Assembly: GCA_020161615.1 (NCBI GenBank)
Contig: JAIUPD010000011.1
Coordinates: 62,001-126,000, forward strand
Length of the DNA: 64,000 nucleotides
Direction: 5' to 3'
From: Pseudomonadota bacterium
GTDB taxonomy: Bacteria; Pseudomonadota; Alphaproteobacteria; Rhodobacterales; Rhodobacteraceae
Part shown: in pieces, positions 30,495 through 38,252 of the stretch
How positions within the stretch are numbered: the stretch's first letter is position 1
How the letters are laid out: each line of letters opens with the position of its first letter
Program-made: the position numbers and the translations under genes
Notes under the pieces: generated by a model
Databases searched by the model: none
The model's input: the letters and a program-made list of their open reading frames with translations, nothing else
Told to the model about the DNA's origin: nothing

Positions 30495-31928
30495 TCACAG
30501 GATCGGGCTGACGATAGCCGCGGCATTGTGAAGCAATCGTTTCGGCAGGCGCCATCCCGTCACCTCGGCAGCGGTGACCGGCCTGCTCTGCGCCAGATAA
30601 TCCGCCTGACGCTCGCGGATCAGGCCGGCGGTCGGCGCGTCGGCGATCAGCATCACATTCTCGAAATTCAGCTCGAAACTGCGCCGGTCGAGGTTGGCAG
30701 AGCCGATCAGGGCGAGTCCCCCGTCCACCGTCAGGGTCTTGGCATGCAGCAGGCCCGGCTGGAACTCATGGAGGGCGACGCCGGCCTTCAGCAGCCCGCC
30801 ATAGGTCGAGCGGCTGGCCCAGGCCACCATCCGCGAATCGTTGCGCGCAGGCAGGATCAGGGTGACCGCCACGCCCCGCAGGGCGGTGGCGCGGATCGCC
30901 TCGTCCAGCCCCTGCGTCGGCACGAAATAGGGGGTGGAGATCACCACCTCGCGCTGGGCCGCCGCCAGAAGCAGCGCCACCATGTCCGGGACCGCATTGG
31001 CCGACAGGTCCGGGCCGGTCCCGACCGCCAGCGCCGGAAAGCCCCCGGGCACGGCCTCGGGCGCGCCCGTCAGCAGGGGGGCGATGTCGTCGCCGCCCTG
31101 CCCCATCCAGTCGGCGGCGAAAAGGGCCTGGGTCTGCCAGGCGACCGGCCCTTCGATCCGCAGCATGATGTCGACCCAGGGCGCGAAACGGGCTTTGGGC
31201 AGGAAGGCCGGATCGGCGCAATTCTGGCTGCCACACCAGGCGATGCGCCCGTCGATGACGAAGATCTTGCGGTGGTTGCGGATGTCGATCCGGCCCAGAA
31301 GCAGCCGCGCCGCCGCCCAGCTGGTGTCGAAGGCGATGCCGGTCTTCACGCCCGCCGCCTTCATCGCCGCCCAGCCCGCGCTTTTCAGCACCTGGCGCGA
31401 GCCCAGGCCGTCCACCATCGCCCGACAGGGCACGCCCCGGGCCGCTGCGCGCGCCAGCGCCGCCATCAGCGCCCGGCCGTTGGTATCGTCGAGCCAGATA
31501 TAGACCAGGATATGCACGCTTTCCCGCGCGGCATCGATGTCGGCGACGATCCCGGCCATCGCCTGATCGGCATCGGCCGCAAGCCGCGCCCGGTTGCCGC
31601 CGACCGGGGCAAAGCCGTTGACCGACGCGCCCCGGCCGAAGGCAGCGCGGGCGGGCGCGGGCAGGGCCGCCGGCTCCTGCCCCGGCACCTTGACCGGCAA
31701 GGCCTGCCGCACAGCGCGCATCCGCGCCACCTGCCTGCGGCCCGGGCTCACCTCGCCCAGCGCCAGATAGAGGACGATCCCCACCGCCGGCAGGCCCAGG
31801 ATCACCAGCACCCAGGCCACGCGCGAGGCGGGCTCGCGGTCAGGCCGGCTCAGCGCCCGGATCAGGACCGCGATCTGCAAGGCATAATGCAGGGACAGCG
31901 CGACGCCGACCCAAACGCCCGTCTCCAT
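30495..31928 (-). CDS. cls: Cardiolipin synthase (PLD family)
   Basis: 477 residues. Two N-terminal membrane helices (LHYALQIAVLIRAL and WVLVILGLPAVGIVLYLALG) precede two phospholipase-D HKD-type sites: NHRKIFVIDGRIAWCGSQN and LHAKTLTVDGGLALIGSANLD. It would make cardiolipin from phosphatidylglycerol. It begins 14 bp after the stop of the cupin oxygenase gene on the same strand, so the two may share a transcript. Confidence 0.93.
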   Translation of the reverse strand: METGVWVGVALSLHYALQIAVLIRALSRPDREPASRVAWVLVILGLPAVGIVLYLALGEVSPGRRQVARMRAVRQALPVKVPGQEPAALPAPARAAFGRGASVNGFAPVGGNRARLAADADQAMAGIVADIDAARESVHILVYIWLDDTNGRALMAALARAAARGVPCRAMVDGLGSRQVLKSAGWAAMKAAGVKTGIAFDTSWAAARLLLGRIDIRNHRKIFVIDGRIAWCGSQNCADPAFLPKARFAPWVDIMLRIEGPVAWQTQALFAADWMGQGGDDIAPLLTGAPEAVPGGFPALAVGTGPDLSANAVPDMVALLLAAAQREVVISTPYFVPTQGLDEAIRATALRGVAVTLILPARNDSRMVAWASRSTYGGLLKAGVALHEFQPGLLHAKTLTVDGGLALIGSANLDRRSFELNFENVMLIADAPTAGLIRERQADYLAQSRPVTAAEVTGWRLPKRLLHNAAAIVSPIL

Positions 31929-31942
31929 CGACCCGCCCGGCC

Positions 31943-33142
31943 TCAGACCAGGGCGAAGACGCCCTCGCGCACCAGACGGCGCAGCATCACCGCCTGCCCC
32001 GCCTCGTCGAGGTCGCCCGCCAACTCGCCCACCGTGACCCGATCCTGCCGCATCGCGTCGCGCAGGCTTTCTTCCACATGGGCAGGGAAAGCGATCTCGG
32101 TGCCATAGATGCCCAGCACCACCTCCTCGCCCACCACACCGATGGCATAGATCAGGTCGGGCCGGCGCTCCAGCACCACGCCAGGCTGCACGGCGCCCGC
32201 GTCGAAGGTCTGGAACAATTGCCCGGGCACCACCGGCACCCGGCGGCTGCGGAAATCATGGGCATAGAAATCGAGGGTCCGGTCCGGCTCGATCCGCTCG
32301 GCCGCGCGGGCCAGAAGGTCGCGGAAGATCTGCCGCGCCTCGGTCCGGTCGAAACCGTCCACGGCATGCCCCGGCGGGATCGCCTTGCGGAAGGCGGGAT
32401 CGACCAGCGCCAGCTGGTTGACCGCATCGACGATCAGGTCGATCCAGCGCGGGGTCAGCAGGCCGGTGGTGATGTGCAGCGACAATTCCTCGGTCGCGCG
32501 CGCGTCATGCACGACGCCGCGCGGCACATAGCACATGTCACCGGGATGCAGCGTGAAGGTGTCGATCAGCGCGCCGGCCTTGAACCCCTCGGGCTGGAAG
32601 GCCTGGCTGCGCAGCGGCAGTTCCAGGTCCGAACTTTCGTAGATGTTCCATTCCTTCGAGCCCGCCACCTGCAGGACAAAGACATCGTGGCTGTCGTAAT
32701 GGGTCTTGAACCCCTGCGAGCCTTCGGGCGTGAAGTAGATGTTGGTCTGCAGATCGACGTTGAACACCGTCTCCATCGAGCGGCAATAGGCCGCCAGCGC
32801 CGCCACCCGCTTCTGCAGGCCCGGCAGCACGATGGTCGCCCCCTCGTCGAAGAGCCGCGCCGCGCGTACCGGGTCGATGAAGCCCGACGGTGTCTGGAAC
32901 TCCTCGGCCGGGATCCCCTTGCCAGAGCGCACCATCTGCATTTCCTCGCCCGGAATCATTTGCTGCGTCAGCACCCGGTCAATTTCCGCCACGGACAAAA
33001 GGCTAGAGAAATAATCGGGATTATCGCGCCGAATAACGAGGTGCTTCTTTTCGAAATAGTCGACAAAAAAACTTTGTGAAGTCAGGGGCGCAATGACGCT
33101 CTCAAAATCAACCGGAGCGGGTGAATCCTGATTGTCTTTCAC
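31943..33142 (-). CDS. Cupin-4/JmjC-type 2-oxoglutarate oxygenase
   Basis: 399 residues from a GTG at 33142 with GGGAG 6-7 nt upstream. Residues 145-215 hold the metal triad of the cupin-4 family: H148-x-D150 in KTHYDSHDVFVLQVAG and H212 in PRGVVHDA, the spacing seen in YcfD/RoxA-type enzymes that hydroxylate a residue in ribosomal proteins. The rest is a helical dimerisation/winged-helix-like region. The frame stays open upstream through the repeat array of the opposite gene; that extension is Pro/Arg-rich shadow. It is divergent from three Tat-exported repeat proteins with 103 bp between starts. Its protein substrate is unknown; those repeats are my candidate. Confidence 0.85.
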   Translation of the reverse strand: MKDNQDSPAPVDFESVIAPLTSQSFFVDYFEKKHLVIRRDNPDYFSSLLSVAEIDRVLTQQMIPGEEMQMVRSGKGIPAEEFQTPSGFIDPVRAARLFDEGATIVLPGLQKRVAALAAYCRSMETVFNVDLQTNIYFTPEGSQGFKTHYDSHDVFVLQVAGSKEWNIYESSDLELPLRSQAFQPEGFKAGALIDTFTLHPGDMCYVPRGVVHDARATEELSLHITTGLLTPRWIDLIVDAVNQLALVDPAFRKAIPPGHAVDGFDRTEARQIFRDLLARAAERIEPDRTLDFYAHDFRSRRVPVVPGQLFQTFDAGAVQPGVVLERRPDLIYAIGVVGEEVVLGIYGTEIAFPAHVEESLRDAMRQDRVTVGELAGDLDEAGQAVMLRRLVREGVFALV

Positions 33143-33181
33143 GAAAAACTCCCTTTTTTGGGGGCGGCCTTCAGGGTATTC

Positions 33182-33211
33182 TTGACCCGAAACGAAACCT
33201 GCCCCTACGCT
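33182..33211 (+). promoter_or_regulatory. Candidate promoter of repeat gene A
   Basis: TTGACC at 33182-33187 and TACGCT at 33206-33211, spaced 18 bp, lie in the 103 bp gap between the divergent oxygenase and repeat genes. The -10 is weak, so this is tentative. Confidence 0.3.
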
Positions 33212-33245
33212 CTGCCAATTAGTCACGAACGGGAGGTCGTGTGCA

Positions 33246-34328
33246 ATGGCCGACGAGTCGAAAAGACCCCGCAAGACATTAAGTGACGACGAGATTCGAA
33301 GCAGAAGCGCCCTTGGACGGCGCTCCGTGCTGCTGGGTGCCGCGGCTGGCGTCGCGACCCTGGCCCAGACCAAGGTCGCCGGCGCCCAGACGGGCCTCAC
33401 CGACTCGGATAGTGGCCCCGGAGCCGACCCCGCAGGGAACGGGCGCGGCGGCGGTGGTCGTACGGGCCTCACCGACTCGGACAGCGGCCCCGGCGCGGAT
33501 CCCGCAGGGAATGGGCGTGGCGGTGGTGGCCGTACGGGCCTCACCGATTCGGACAGCGGGCCCGGCGCGGATCCTGCAGGGAACGGCCGCGGCGGCGGCG
33601 GTCGCACGGGCCTCACCGATTCCGACAGCGGCCCCGGAGCCGACCCCGCAGGGAACGGTCGTGGTGGTGGCGGTCGTACGGGCCTCACCGACTCGGACAG
33701 CGGCCCCGGCGCGGATCCCGCAGGCAACGGGCGCGGCGGCGGTGGTCGCACGGGCCTCACCGATTCGGATAGTGGCCCCGGAGCCGACCCCGCAGGGAAC
33801 GGGCGCGGCGGCGGTGGCCGTACGGGCCTCACCGACTCGGACAGCGGCCCCGGCGCGGATCCCGCAGGGAACGGTCGTGGCGGCGGTGGCCGTACGGGCC
33901 TCACCGATTCGGATAGTGGCCCCGGCGCGGATCCCGCAGGGAACGGGCGCGGCGGCGGTGGTCGTACGGGCCTCACCGACTCGGATAGTGGTCCCGGGGC
34001 GGATCCCGCAGGGAATGGGCGTGGCGGCGGTGGTCGCACGGGCCTGACGGACTCGGACAGCGGCCCCGGGGCGGATCCGGTGGGCAACGGGCGTGGAACG
34101 GCCGGGCGCGGCACGGGCTTGACCGATCAGGACACCGGCCCCTCGGCCGATCCGGTTGGCAATGGCCGTGGCAGCAGCGGACGCCCGCCGCCCAGCGGCG
34201 GCAAGGTGCCGGGCGTCGGCGCGTCCGACCAGGATTCCGTGATTTCGGATCCGCCGGGCTCTCGCACCGGGGGCGGCGCACCGATGCAACCGGGCCTGCC
34301 GCAGCGCCCCAGCAAACGCTGGCGCTGA
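33246..34328 (+). CDS. Tat-exported tandem-repeat protein A
   Basis: 360 residues. Residues 1-24 are polar (MADESKRPRKTLSDDEIRSR...); residues 25-48 form a twin-arginine signal (GRRSVLLGAAAGVATLAQ, then AGA before Gln), pointing to periplasmic export in folded form. Residues 50-290 are ten nearly identical 24-residue repeats of G-L-T-D-S-D-S-G-P-G-A-D-P-A-G-N-G-R-G plus GGGGRT. A degenerate eleventh repeat and a tail ending SKRWR follow. GGGAGG lies 9 nt before the ATG. The antisense frame is also open, but the signal peptide and two paralogues show this strand is real. The D-x-D-x-G parts resemble calcium-binding loops. No family recognised. Confidence 0.85.
   Translation: MADESKRPRKTLSDDEIRSRSALGRRSVLLGAAAGVATLAQTKVAGAQTGLTDSDSGPGADPAGNGRGGGGRTGLTDSDSGPGADPAGNGRGGGGRTGLTDSDSGPGADPAGNGRGGGGRTGLTDSDSGPGADPAGNGRGGGGRTGLTDSDSGPGADPAGNGRGGGGRTGLTDSDSGPGADPAGNGRGGGGRTGLTDSDSGPGADPAGNGRGGGGRTGLTDSDSGPGADPAGNGRGGGGRTGLTDSDSGPGADPAGNGRGGGGRTGLTDSDSGPGADPVGNGRGTAGRGTGLTDQDTGPSADPVGNGRGSSGRPPPSGGKVPGVGASDQDSVISDPPGSRTGGGAPMQPGLPQRPSKRWR
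33393..34115 (+). repeat. 72 bp tandem repeat array in gene A
   Basis: Ten units starting at 33393, 33465, 33537, 33609, 33681, 33753, 33825, 33897, 33969 and 34041 (the last with one extra codon). The first nine encode the same 24 residues. The DNA differs among units mostly at third positions, for example gac/gat, ggc/gga/ggg and cgc/cgt codons. Confidence 0.95.
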
Positions 34329-34491
34329 CGCACCCGGCCCCTTGATCCAGAGGCGGGCGGCCCTGCACGGGCCGGCCGCCTTTCCCTGATACAGCCCGCC
34401 GCCCTCAGCGCGACGGCCCTACGACGACCCTTGGCCGCCATGCGGCCCAGACCGGACGACAGCACTTCTACCCCCTTACCACGAGAGCATC

Positions 34492-35052
34492 ATGGCGAAC
34501 GCCGACGATCCCAAGAAGAAGACACTGACAGAATCCGAGATTTCCACCCGTTCCGGGATCGGCCGCCGGTCGCTGCTGCTGGGCGCTGCAGCCGGTGTCG
34601 CGGCCCTGGCGCAGAGCAAGGGCGCCGGGGCCCAGACCGGGCTGACCGATTCCGACAGTGGCGCCAACGCCGACCCCGCCGGCAACGGCCGCGGGCCGCG
34701 CTCGGGCCTGACCGATTCCGACAGCGGCTCCAGCGCCGATCCGGCGGGCAACGGCCGCGGCGCCCGTTCGGGCCTGACCGACTCGGATAGCGGCGCCAGC
34801 GCCGATCCCGCCGGCAATGGCCGCGGCGGCGGCCGCACCGGGCTCACCGATTCCGACAGCGGCGCCAATGCCGATCCGGCAGGCAATGGCCGTGGCGGCG
34901 GCGTCTCGGGCCTCACCGACCAGGATTCGGGCGGCATGGCCGATCCGGGCGGCAACGGCCGGGGCCGGGGCGGCAGCCGGACCGGCATGACCGATGCCGA
35001 TGCGGGCGCGACCGCCGATCAGGCCGGTTACGGCCGCGGCCCGCGCCGCTGA
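34492..35052 (+). CDS. Tat-exported repeat protein B
   Basis: 186-residue paralogue of gene A. The N-terminus MANADDPKKKTLTESEISTR is followed by a twin-arginine signal (GRRSLLLGAAAGVAALAQ, AGA). Six repeats follow: four GLTDSDSG-x3-ADPAGNGRG-type units with different linkers (PRS, ARS, GGRT, GGVS), then GLTDQDSGGMADPGGNGRG and GMTDADAGATADQAGYGRG. Repeats are 22-25 residues. They have diverged more than in gene A. It lies 163 bp after gene A in the same direction. Confidence 0.85.
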   Translation: MANADDPKKKTLTESEISTRSGIGRRSLLLGAAAGVAALAQSKGAGAQTGLTDSDSGANADPAGNGRGPRSGLTDSDSGSSADPAGNGRGARSGLTDSDSGASADPAGNGRGGGRTGLTDSDSGANADPAGNGRGGGVSGLTDQDSGGMADPGGNGRGRGGSRTGMTDADAGATADQAGYGRGPRR

Positions 35053-35203
35053 GCCCGCACCGCTGAGACAGGCGAGGCCGCGCCGCGCCAGCCCCGGGCG
35101 CGGCCTCGCCCAACCCCACGCACCCGTTGCGAACTGCTTGACCGGTAACGTTTTTGCCGTCAAACTTGGCGGATATACTCATCATATTTGGAAAGTGACT
35201 CCC

Positions 35204-35548
35204 ATGTCGGACGCAGCCAAGCCCGGATCCAAGCCGGGAAAAGCCACGCTCACCGAAGCTGACATCTCCACCAGCCGAGGCTTCGGCCGCCGCGCCTTCT
35301 TGCTCGGCACCTTCGGGGGCACGACTGCCCTGGCCGGCTGCGTCACCACCGGCGTGACCGATGCCGATCCGTCGGACCCGGTCGGCAATGGCCGCGGTGG
35401 CAGCCGGGTGGTGGTCGTGCAGCGCACTGGCATTACCGACCGCGACCCCTCGGACCCGGTCGGCAACGGCCGCGGGCGCCGCGCCTGCACCGACAGCGAC
35501 GTCGGCCCCTATTACACCGACCCGGTTGGCCGCGGCCGCCATTGCTGA
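35204..35548 (+). CDS. Tat-signal repeat lipoprotein C
   Basis: 114-residue paralogue. MSDAAKPGSKPGKATLTEADI is followed by a twin-arginine signal GRRAFLLGTFGGTTALAGC; the LAGC lipobox predicts a Tat-exported lipoprotein, unlike A and B. Repeats are GVTDADPSDPVGNGRG, GITDRDPSDPVGNGRG and CTDSDVGPYYTDPVGRGRHC. Cysteines also occur at the start of repeat 3 and as the last residue. The gene ends 4 bp before the rluD stop, convergent. Function unknown; a membrane-anchored partner of A and B is one possibility. Confidence 0.82.
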   Translation: MSDAAKPGSKPGKATLTEADISTSRGFGRRAFLLGTFGGTTALAGCVTTGVTDADPSDPVGNGRGGSRVVVVQRTGITDRDPSDPVGNGRGRRACTDSDVGPYYTDPVGRGRHC

Positions 35549-35552
35549 GGGT

Positions 35553-36596
35553 TCAATCCTGACGCGGCGCGCCCAGCGCCGCCAGCAGATCCTGGAAATC
35601 CTGCGGGAGCGGCGAGACGAAAGTCAGCCGCTCTTCGCTTTTGGGATGGGTGAAGCCCAGCGTCGCCGCGTGCAGCGCCTGCCGCGGAAAGCGCGCCACC
35701 GCCTCGGCCCCGCCCGGCGGCAGGGCATTGGCCGAGACCCTGCGCCGCCCGCCATAGATGGGATCGCCCACCAGCCCATGCCCGACATGCGCCATATGGA
35801 CGCGGATCTGATGCGTGCGCCCCGTCTCCAGCCGGCATTCCACCAGCGAGACCTGCGGCGGCGTGCCGATCGCCTCCAGCACCCTTGCCCGGGTCACCGC
35901 ATGGCGCCCTCGGTCGAAGAACACCGCCTGTTTCTGCCGTTCGTGCCGGTGCCGGTCCAGCCGCGTGGTGATCTTGACCACGCCGCCCTGTTCGAAATTC
36001 ACGCCCTTGATGCCCTTGAGCCGCGGATCGCCCGCATCCGGCACGCCGTTGACCAGCGCCAGATAGAGCCGCTCGACCGAATGCGCCTCGAATTGCGCGG
36101 CGAGGCCGTGATGCGCGCGGTCGGTCTTGGCGACGACCAAGAGGCCCGAGGTCTCCTTGTCGATCCGATGCACGATACCGGGCCGCTTGGCCCCGCCGAT
36201 CCCCGACAGCGTGTCGCCGCAATGATGCAAGAGCGCATTGACCAGCGTGCCGCGCGGCGTGCCGGGGGCGGGATGCACGACCATGCCGGCGGGCTTGTCG
36301 ATGACGATCAGCTCGTCATCCTCATAGACCACCGAGAGCGGGATAGCCTCGGGCCGCGCCTCCAGCTCGACCGCGGCCTCGATCTGCACCACGATTTCGT
36401 CGCCCTCGGCGACCTTCGCCTTGGTGTCGGTCAGCACCTCGCCCTGGCGGCTGACCGCCCCTTCGGCGATCAGTTTCATCAAGCGCGAGCGCGAGAGGGA
36501 CGCTTCTTCTGGCACATCGCGCGCCAAGGCCTTATCAAGGCGATCGGGCGGGTTCGCGCCGATCACCACCACGAGTTCGAGGGCCTCGCCGTCCAT
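35553..36596 (-). CDS. rluD: Ribosomal large subunit pseudouridine synthase (RluA/RluD family)
   Basis: 347-residue enzyme. The N-terminal S4-like region (RLDKALARDVPEEASLSRSRLMKLIAEGAVSRQG) precedes the catalytic domain; the motif HRIDKETSGLLVVAKT carries the catalytic Asp. RluD makes pseudouridines in 23S rRNA helix 69; the exact site here is inferred from length and the S4 domain. The ATG at 36596 shares two bases with the divergent start at 36595 (shared CATG). Confidence 0.93.
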   Translation of the reverse strand: MDGEALELVVVIGANPPDRLDKALARDVPEEASLSRSRLMKLIAEGAVSRQGEVLTDTKAKVAEGDEIVVQIEAAVELEARPEAIPLSVVYEDDELIVIDKPAGMVVHPAPGTPRGTLVNALLHHCGDTLSGIGGAKRPGIVHRIDKETSGLLVVAKTDRAHHGLAAQFEAHSVERLYLALVNGVPDAGDPRLKGIKGVNFEQGGVVKITTRLDRHRHERQKQAVFFDRGRHAVTRARVLEAIGTPPQVSLVECRLETGRTHQIRVHMAHVGHGLVGDPIYGGRRRVSANALPPGGAEAVARFPRQALHAATLGFTHPKSEERLTFVSPLPQDFQDLLAALGAPRQD

Positions 36597-36912
36597 GTCT
36601 TCCCCCGACAAGTCTTCCGATGACGACACGCCGCAACTCCCCGCCGATCTGCGTTTTCTGAAAGTCCTGGTCACCACGCTGACCGCGGTGATGATCCTGG
36701 GGCTTCTAGCGATCGTCGGCCTGCTTGTCACGCGGCTGGGCACACCGGCCCCCCTGCCCGCGCTGCCCGAAACAATCGAACTGCCCGAGGGCGCCACCCC
36801 GGCCGCCGTCACCTTCGCCCGCGACTGGCTGGTGGTGGTGACGGAAGCGGGCGAAATCCTGCTCTACCGGCCCGAGGGCGGCGCCCCGGCCAGCCGCACG
36901 CCCCTGCCCTGA
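36595..36912 (+). CDS. DUF6476-like single-helix membrane protein
   Basis: 105 residues: polar N-terminus MSSPDKSSDDDTPQLPADLRFLK, one membrane helix (LTAVMILGLLAIVGLLVTRL), and a short beta-rich tail (AVTFARDWLVVVTEAGEILLYR). I believe similar proteins recur beside rluD in Rhodobacterales (annotated DUF6476), but I could not check. Function unknown. Confidence 0.75.
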   Translation: MSSPDKSSDDDTPQLPADLRFLKVLVTTLTAVMILGLLAIVGLLVTRLGTPAPLPALPETIELPEGATPAAVTFARDWLVVVTEAGEILLYRPEGGAPASRTPLP

Positions 36913-36946
36913 GCCCCATCATTCTGCCTTAAATACGCAAGCCCGC

Positions 36947-37678
36947 TCACGGCTTGCGATAGGTCAGATACCGGGGCTCGCGCCCTTCTCGCAGGGCCTT
37001 CTTCTCGTAGCGGGTCGAGATCCAGTCCGACCAGGGTTCGGCACTGTCAGACACCGGCACGAAACCAGCCTGCGGCACCTCTTCCCGGGTCTGGCGGGCG
37101 TAATCGGGAATGTCGGTCGCCACCCGGAACTCGGCACCCGGCGCGCAGGCGGCGAAAAGCGGCACCAGATGCTCCTGCGTGACGAAGCGGCGCCGGTGAT
37201 GGCGGGATTTGGGCCAGGGATCGGGGTAGTTCAGGAAGACCTTCGAGAAGCTGCCGTCCGGCAGCACGTCGAACAGGTCGCGAACGTCGCCCGGATGCAG
37301 CAGCAGGTTCGGACAGGGCGCCTCGGCCAGCAGGCCCAGCGCCATGGCCACGCCGTTGACGAAGGGCTCGCAGCCGATGATCCGCTGATCGGGATAGGCC
37401 CGCGCCATCCCCGCCATATGCTCGCCGCCGCCGAAACCCACTTCCAGCCACCAGGGCCCCTGCCCGGGCAGCGCCGCGTCCAGGTCCAGCGGCACCCGGT
37501 CCGGGTTCTCGTCGATCGAGACGTTCCTCAGCCGCAGTTTGGGCAGCAGCTCGGACAGATAGGCGCGCTGGTTCGGGCGAAGGGTCTTGCCATGGACGCG
37601 GCCATAGAAATTGCGATGCGTCCTCAGCGCGGCGAGCGCGGGATGCGGCGGCAGGTCGGGCTTGGGGCTGTCGGTCAT
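36947..37678 (-). CDS. trmB: tRNA (guanine-N7-)-methyltransferase
   Basis: 243-residue SAM methyltransferase that makes m7G46 in tRNA. Motifs are WLEVGFGGGEHMAGMARAYP (SAM binding) and the TrmB signature FLNYPDPWPKSRHHRRRFV, ending with the substrate-binding YEKKALREGREPRYL. Start ATG at 37678. Convergent with the DUF6476-like gene, 34 bp apart. Confidence 0.96.
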   Translation of the reverse strand: MTDSPKPDLPPHPALAALRTHRNFYGRVHGKTLRPNQRAYLSELLPKLRLRNVSIDENPDRVPLDLDAALPGQGPWWLEVGFGGGEHMAGMARAYPDQRIIGCEPFVNGVAMALGLLAEAPCPNLLLHPGDVRDLFDVLPDGSFSKVFLNYPDPWPKSRHHRRRFVTQEHLVPLFAACAPGAEFRVATDIPDYARQTREEVPQAGFVPVSDSAEPWSDWISTRYEKKALREGREPRYLTYRKP

Positions 37679-37743
37679 GGGCGCGCTCCTACGCGGGCCG
37701 GGGCCGGGAGGTCAAGCGCCGAGCGTGCCCTTGTGTCGCCGAG

Positions 37744-38190
37744 TCAGGCGCGCTGGATCAGATAGAGCCCGAAGGCCATGCAGCCGATGCCTGCGCCCCG
37801 CATCAGGGTGATCGGCCGGACGATGGCCCCGAAGAGGCCGAACTGGTCGATGGCCGCCGCGCTGAGCATCTGGCCCATCAGCACGAAGAAGACCGCATTG
37901 CCGACGCCGAAGCGCGGCGCGATGAAGGTCACCGACAGCACGTAGAAGCAGACCAGGCAGCCGCCGAGGAACAGGTGCCAGGGCTGGCCGGGCAGCCGTG
38001 CGAACCCCGCCGGTCCCTGGGTCAGCAGCATCACCGCCAGCGCGCCAAGGAGCGCCACGCAGAACAGCACCACCGCCGCCACGGTGGGCGAGGCGATGCG
38101 GGCGCCAAGCTGGGCGTTGAGCGCGGCAAGGATCGGGATGCCGACCCCGGCCGCCAGCATCAGGACCGCGTAGCGCAAGGTTTCGGGCAT
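37744..38190 (-). CDS. DMT-family small permease (YdcZ/DUF606)
   Basis: 148-residue protein with five probable helices, typical of the DUF606 half-size drug/metabolite family: AVLMLAAGVGIPILAALNAQLG, AAVVLFCVALLGALAVMLL, LFLGGCLVCFYVLSVTFIAPRFGVGNAVFFVLMGQM. GGAGG precedes the ATG at 38190, so the TTG at 38205 is not the start. Substrate unknown. Confidence 0.85.
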   Translation of the reverse strand: MPETLRYAVLMLAAGVGIPILAALNAQLGARIASPTVAAVVLFCVALLGALAVMLLTQGPAGFARLPGQPWHLFLGGCLVCFYVLSVTFIAPRFGVGNAVFFVLMGQMLSAAAIDQFGLFGAIVRPITLMRGAGIGCMAFGLYLIQRA

Positions 38191-38252
38191 GGGTTCCTCC
38201 GGCAAGATCCGGCCCGACGGTGGCGCAGGCCGCCGCCGGGCGCAAGACCCGG

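Noticed and set aside
31943-34114. 723-residue oxygenase with an N-terminal Pro/Arg repeat region
   Set aside because: The extension is antisense to a Tat-signal gene with two paralogues, and GTG 33142 has a good ribosome site.
33393-34115. CRISPR-like array of direct repeats
   Set aside because: Units are 72 bp with no unique spacers and read as one protein on the plus strand; no cas genes are near.
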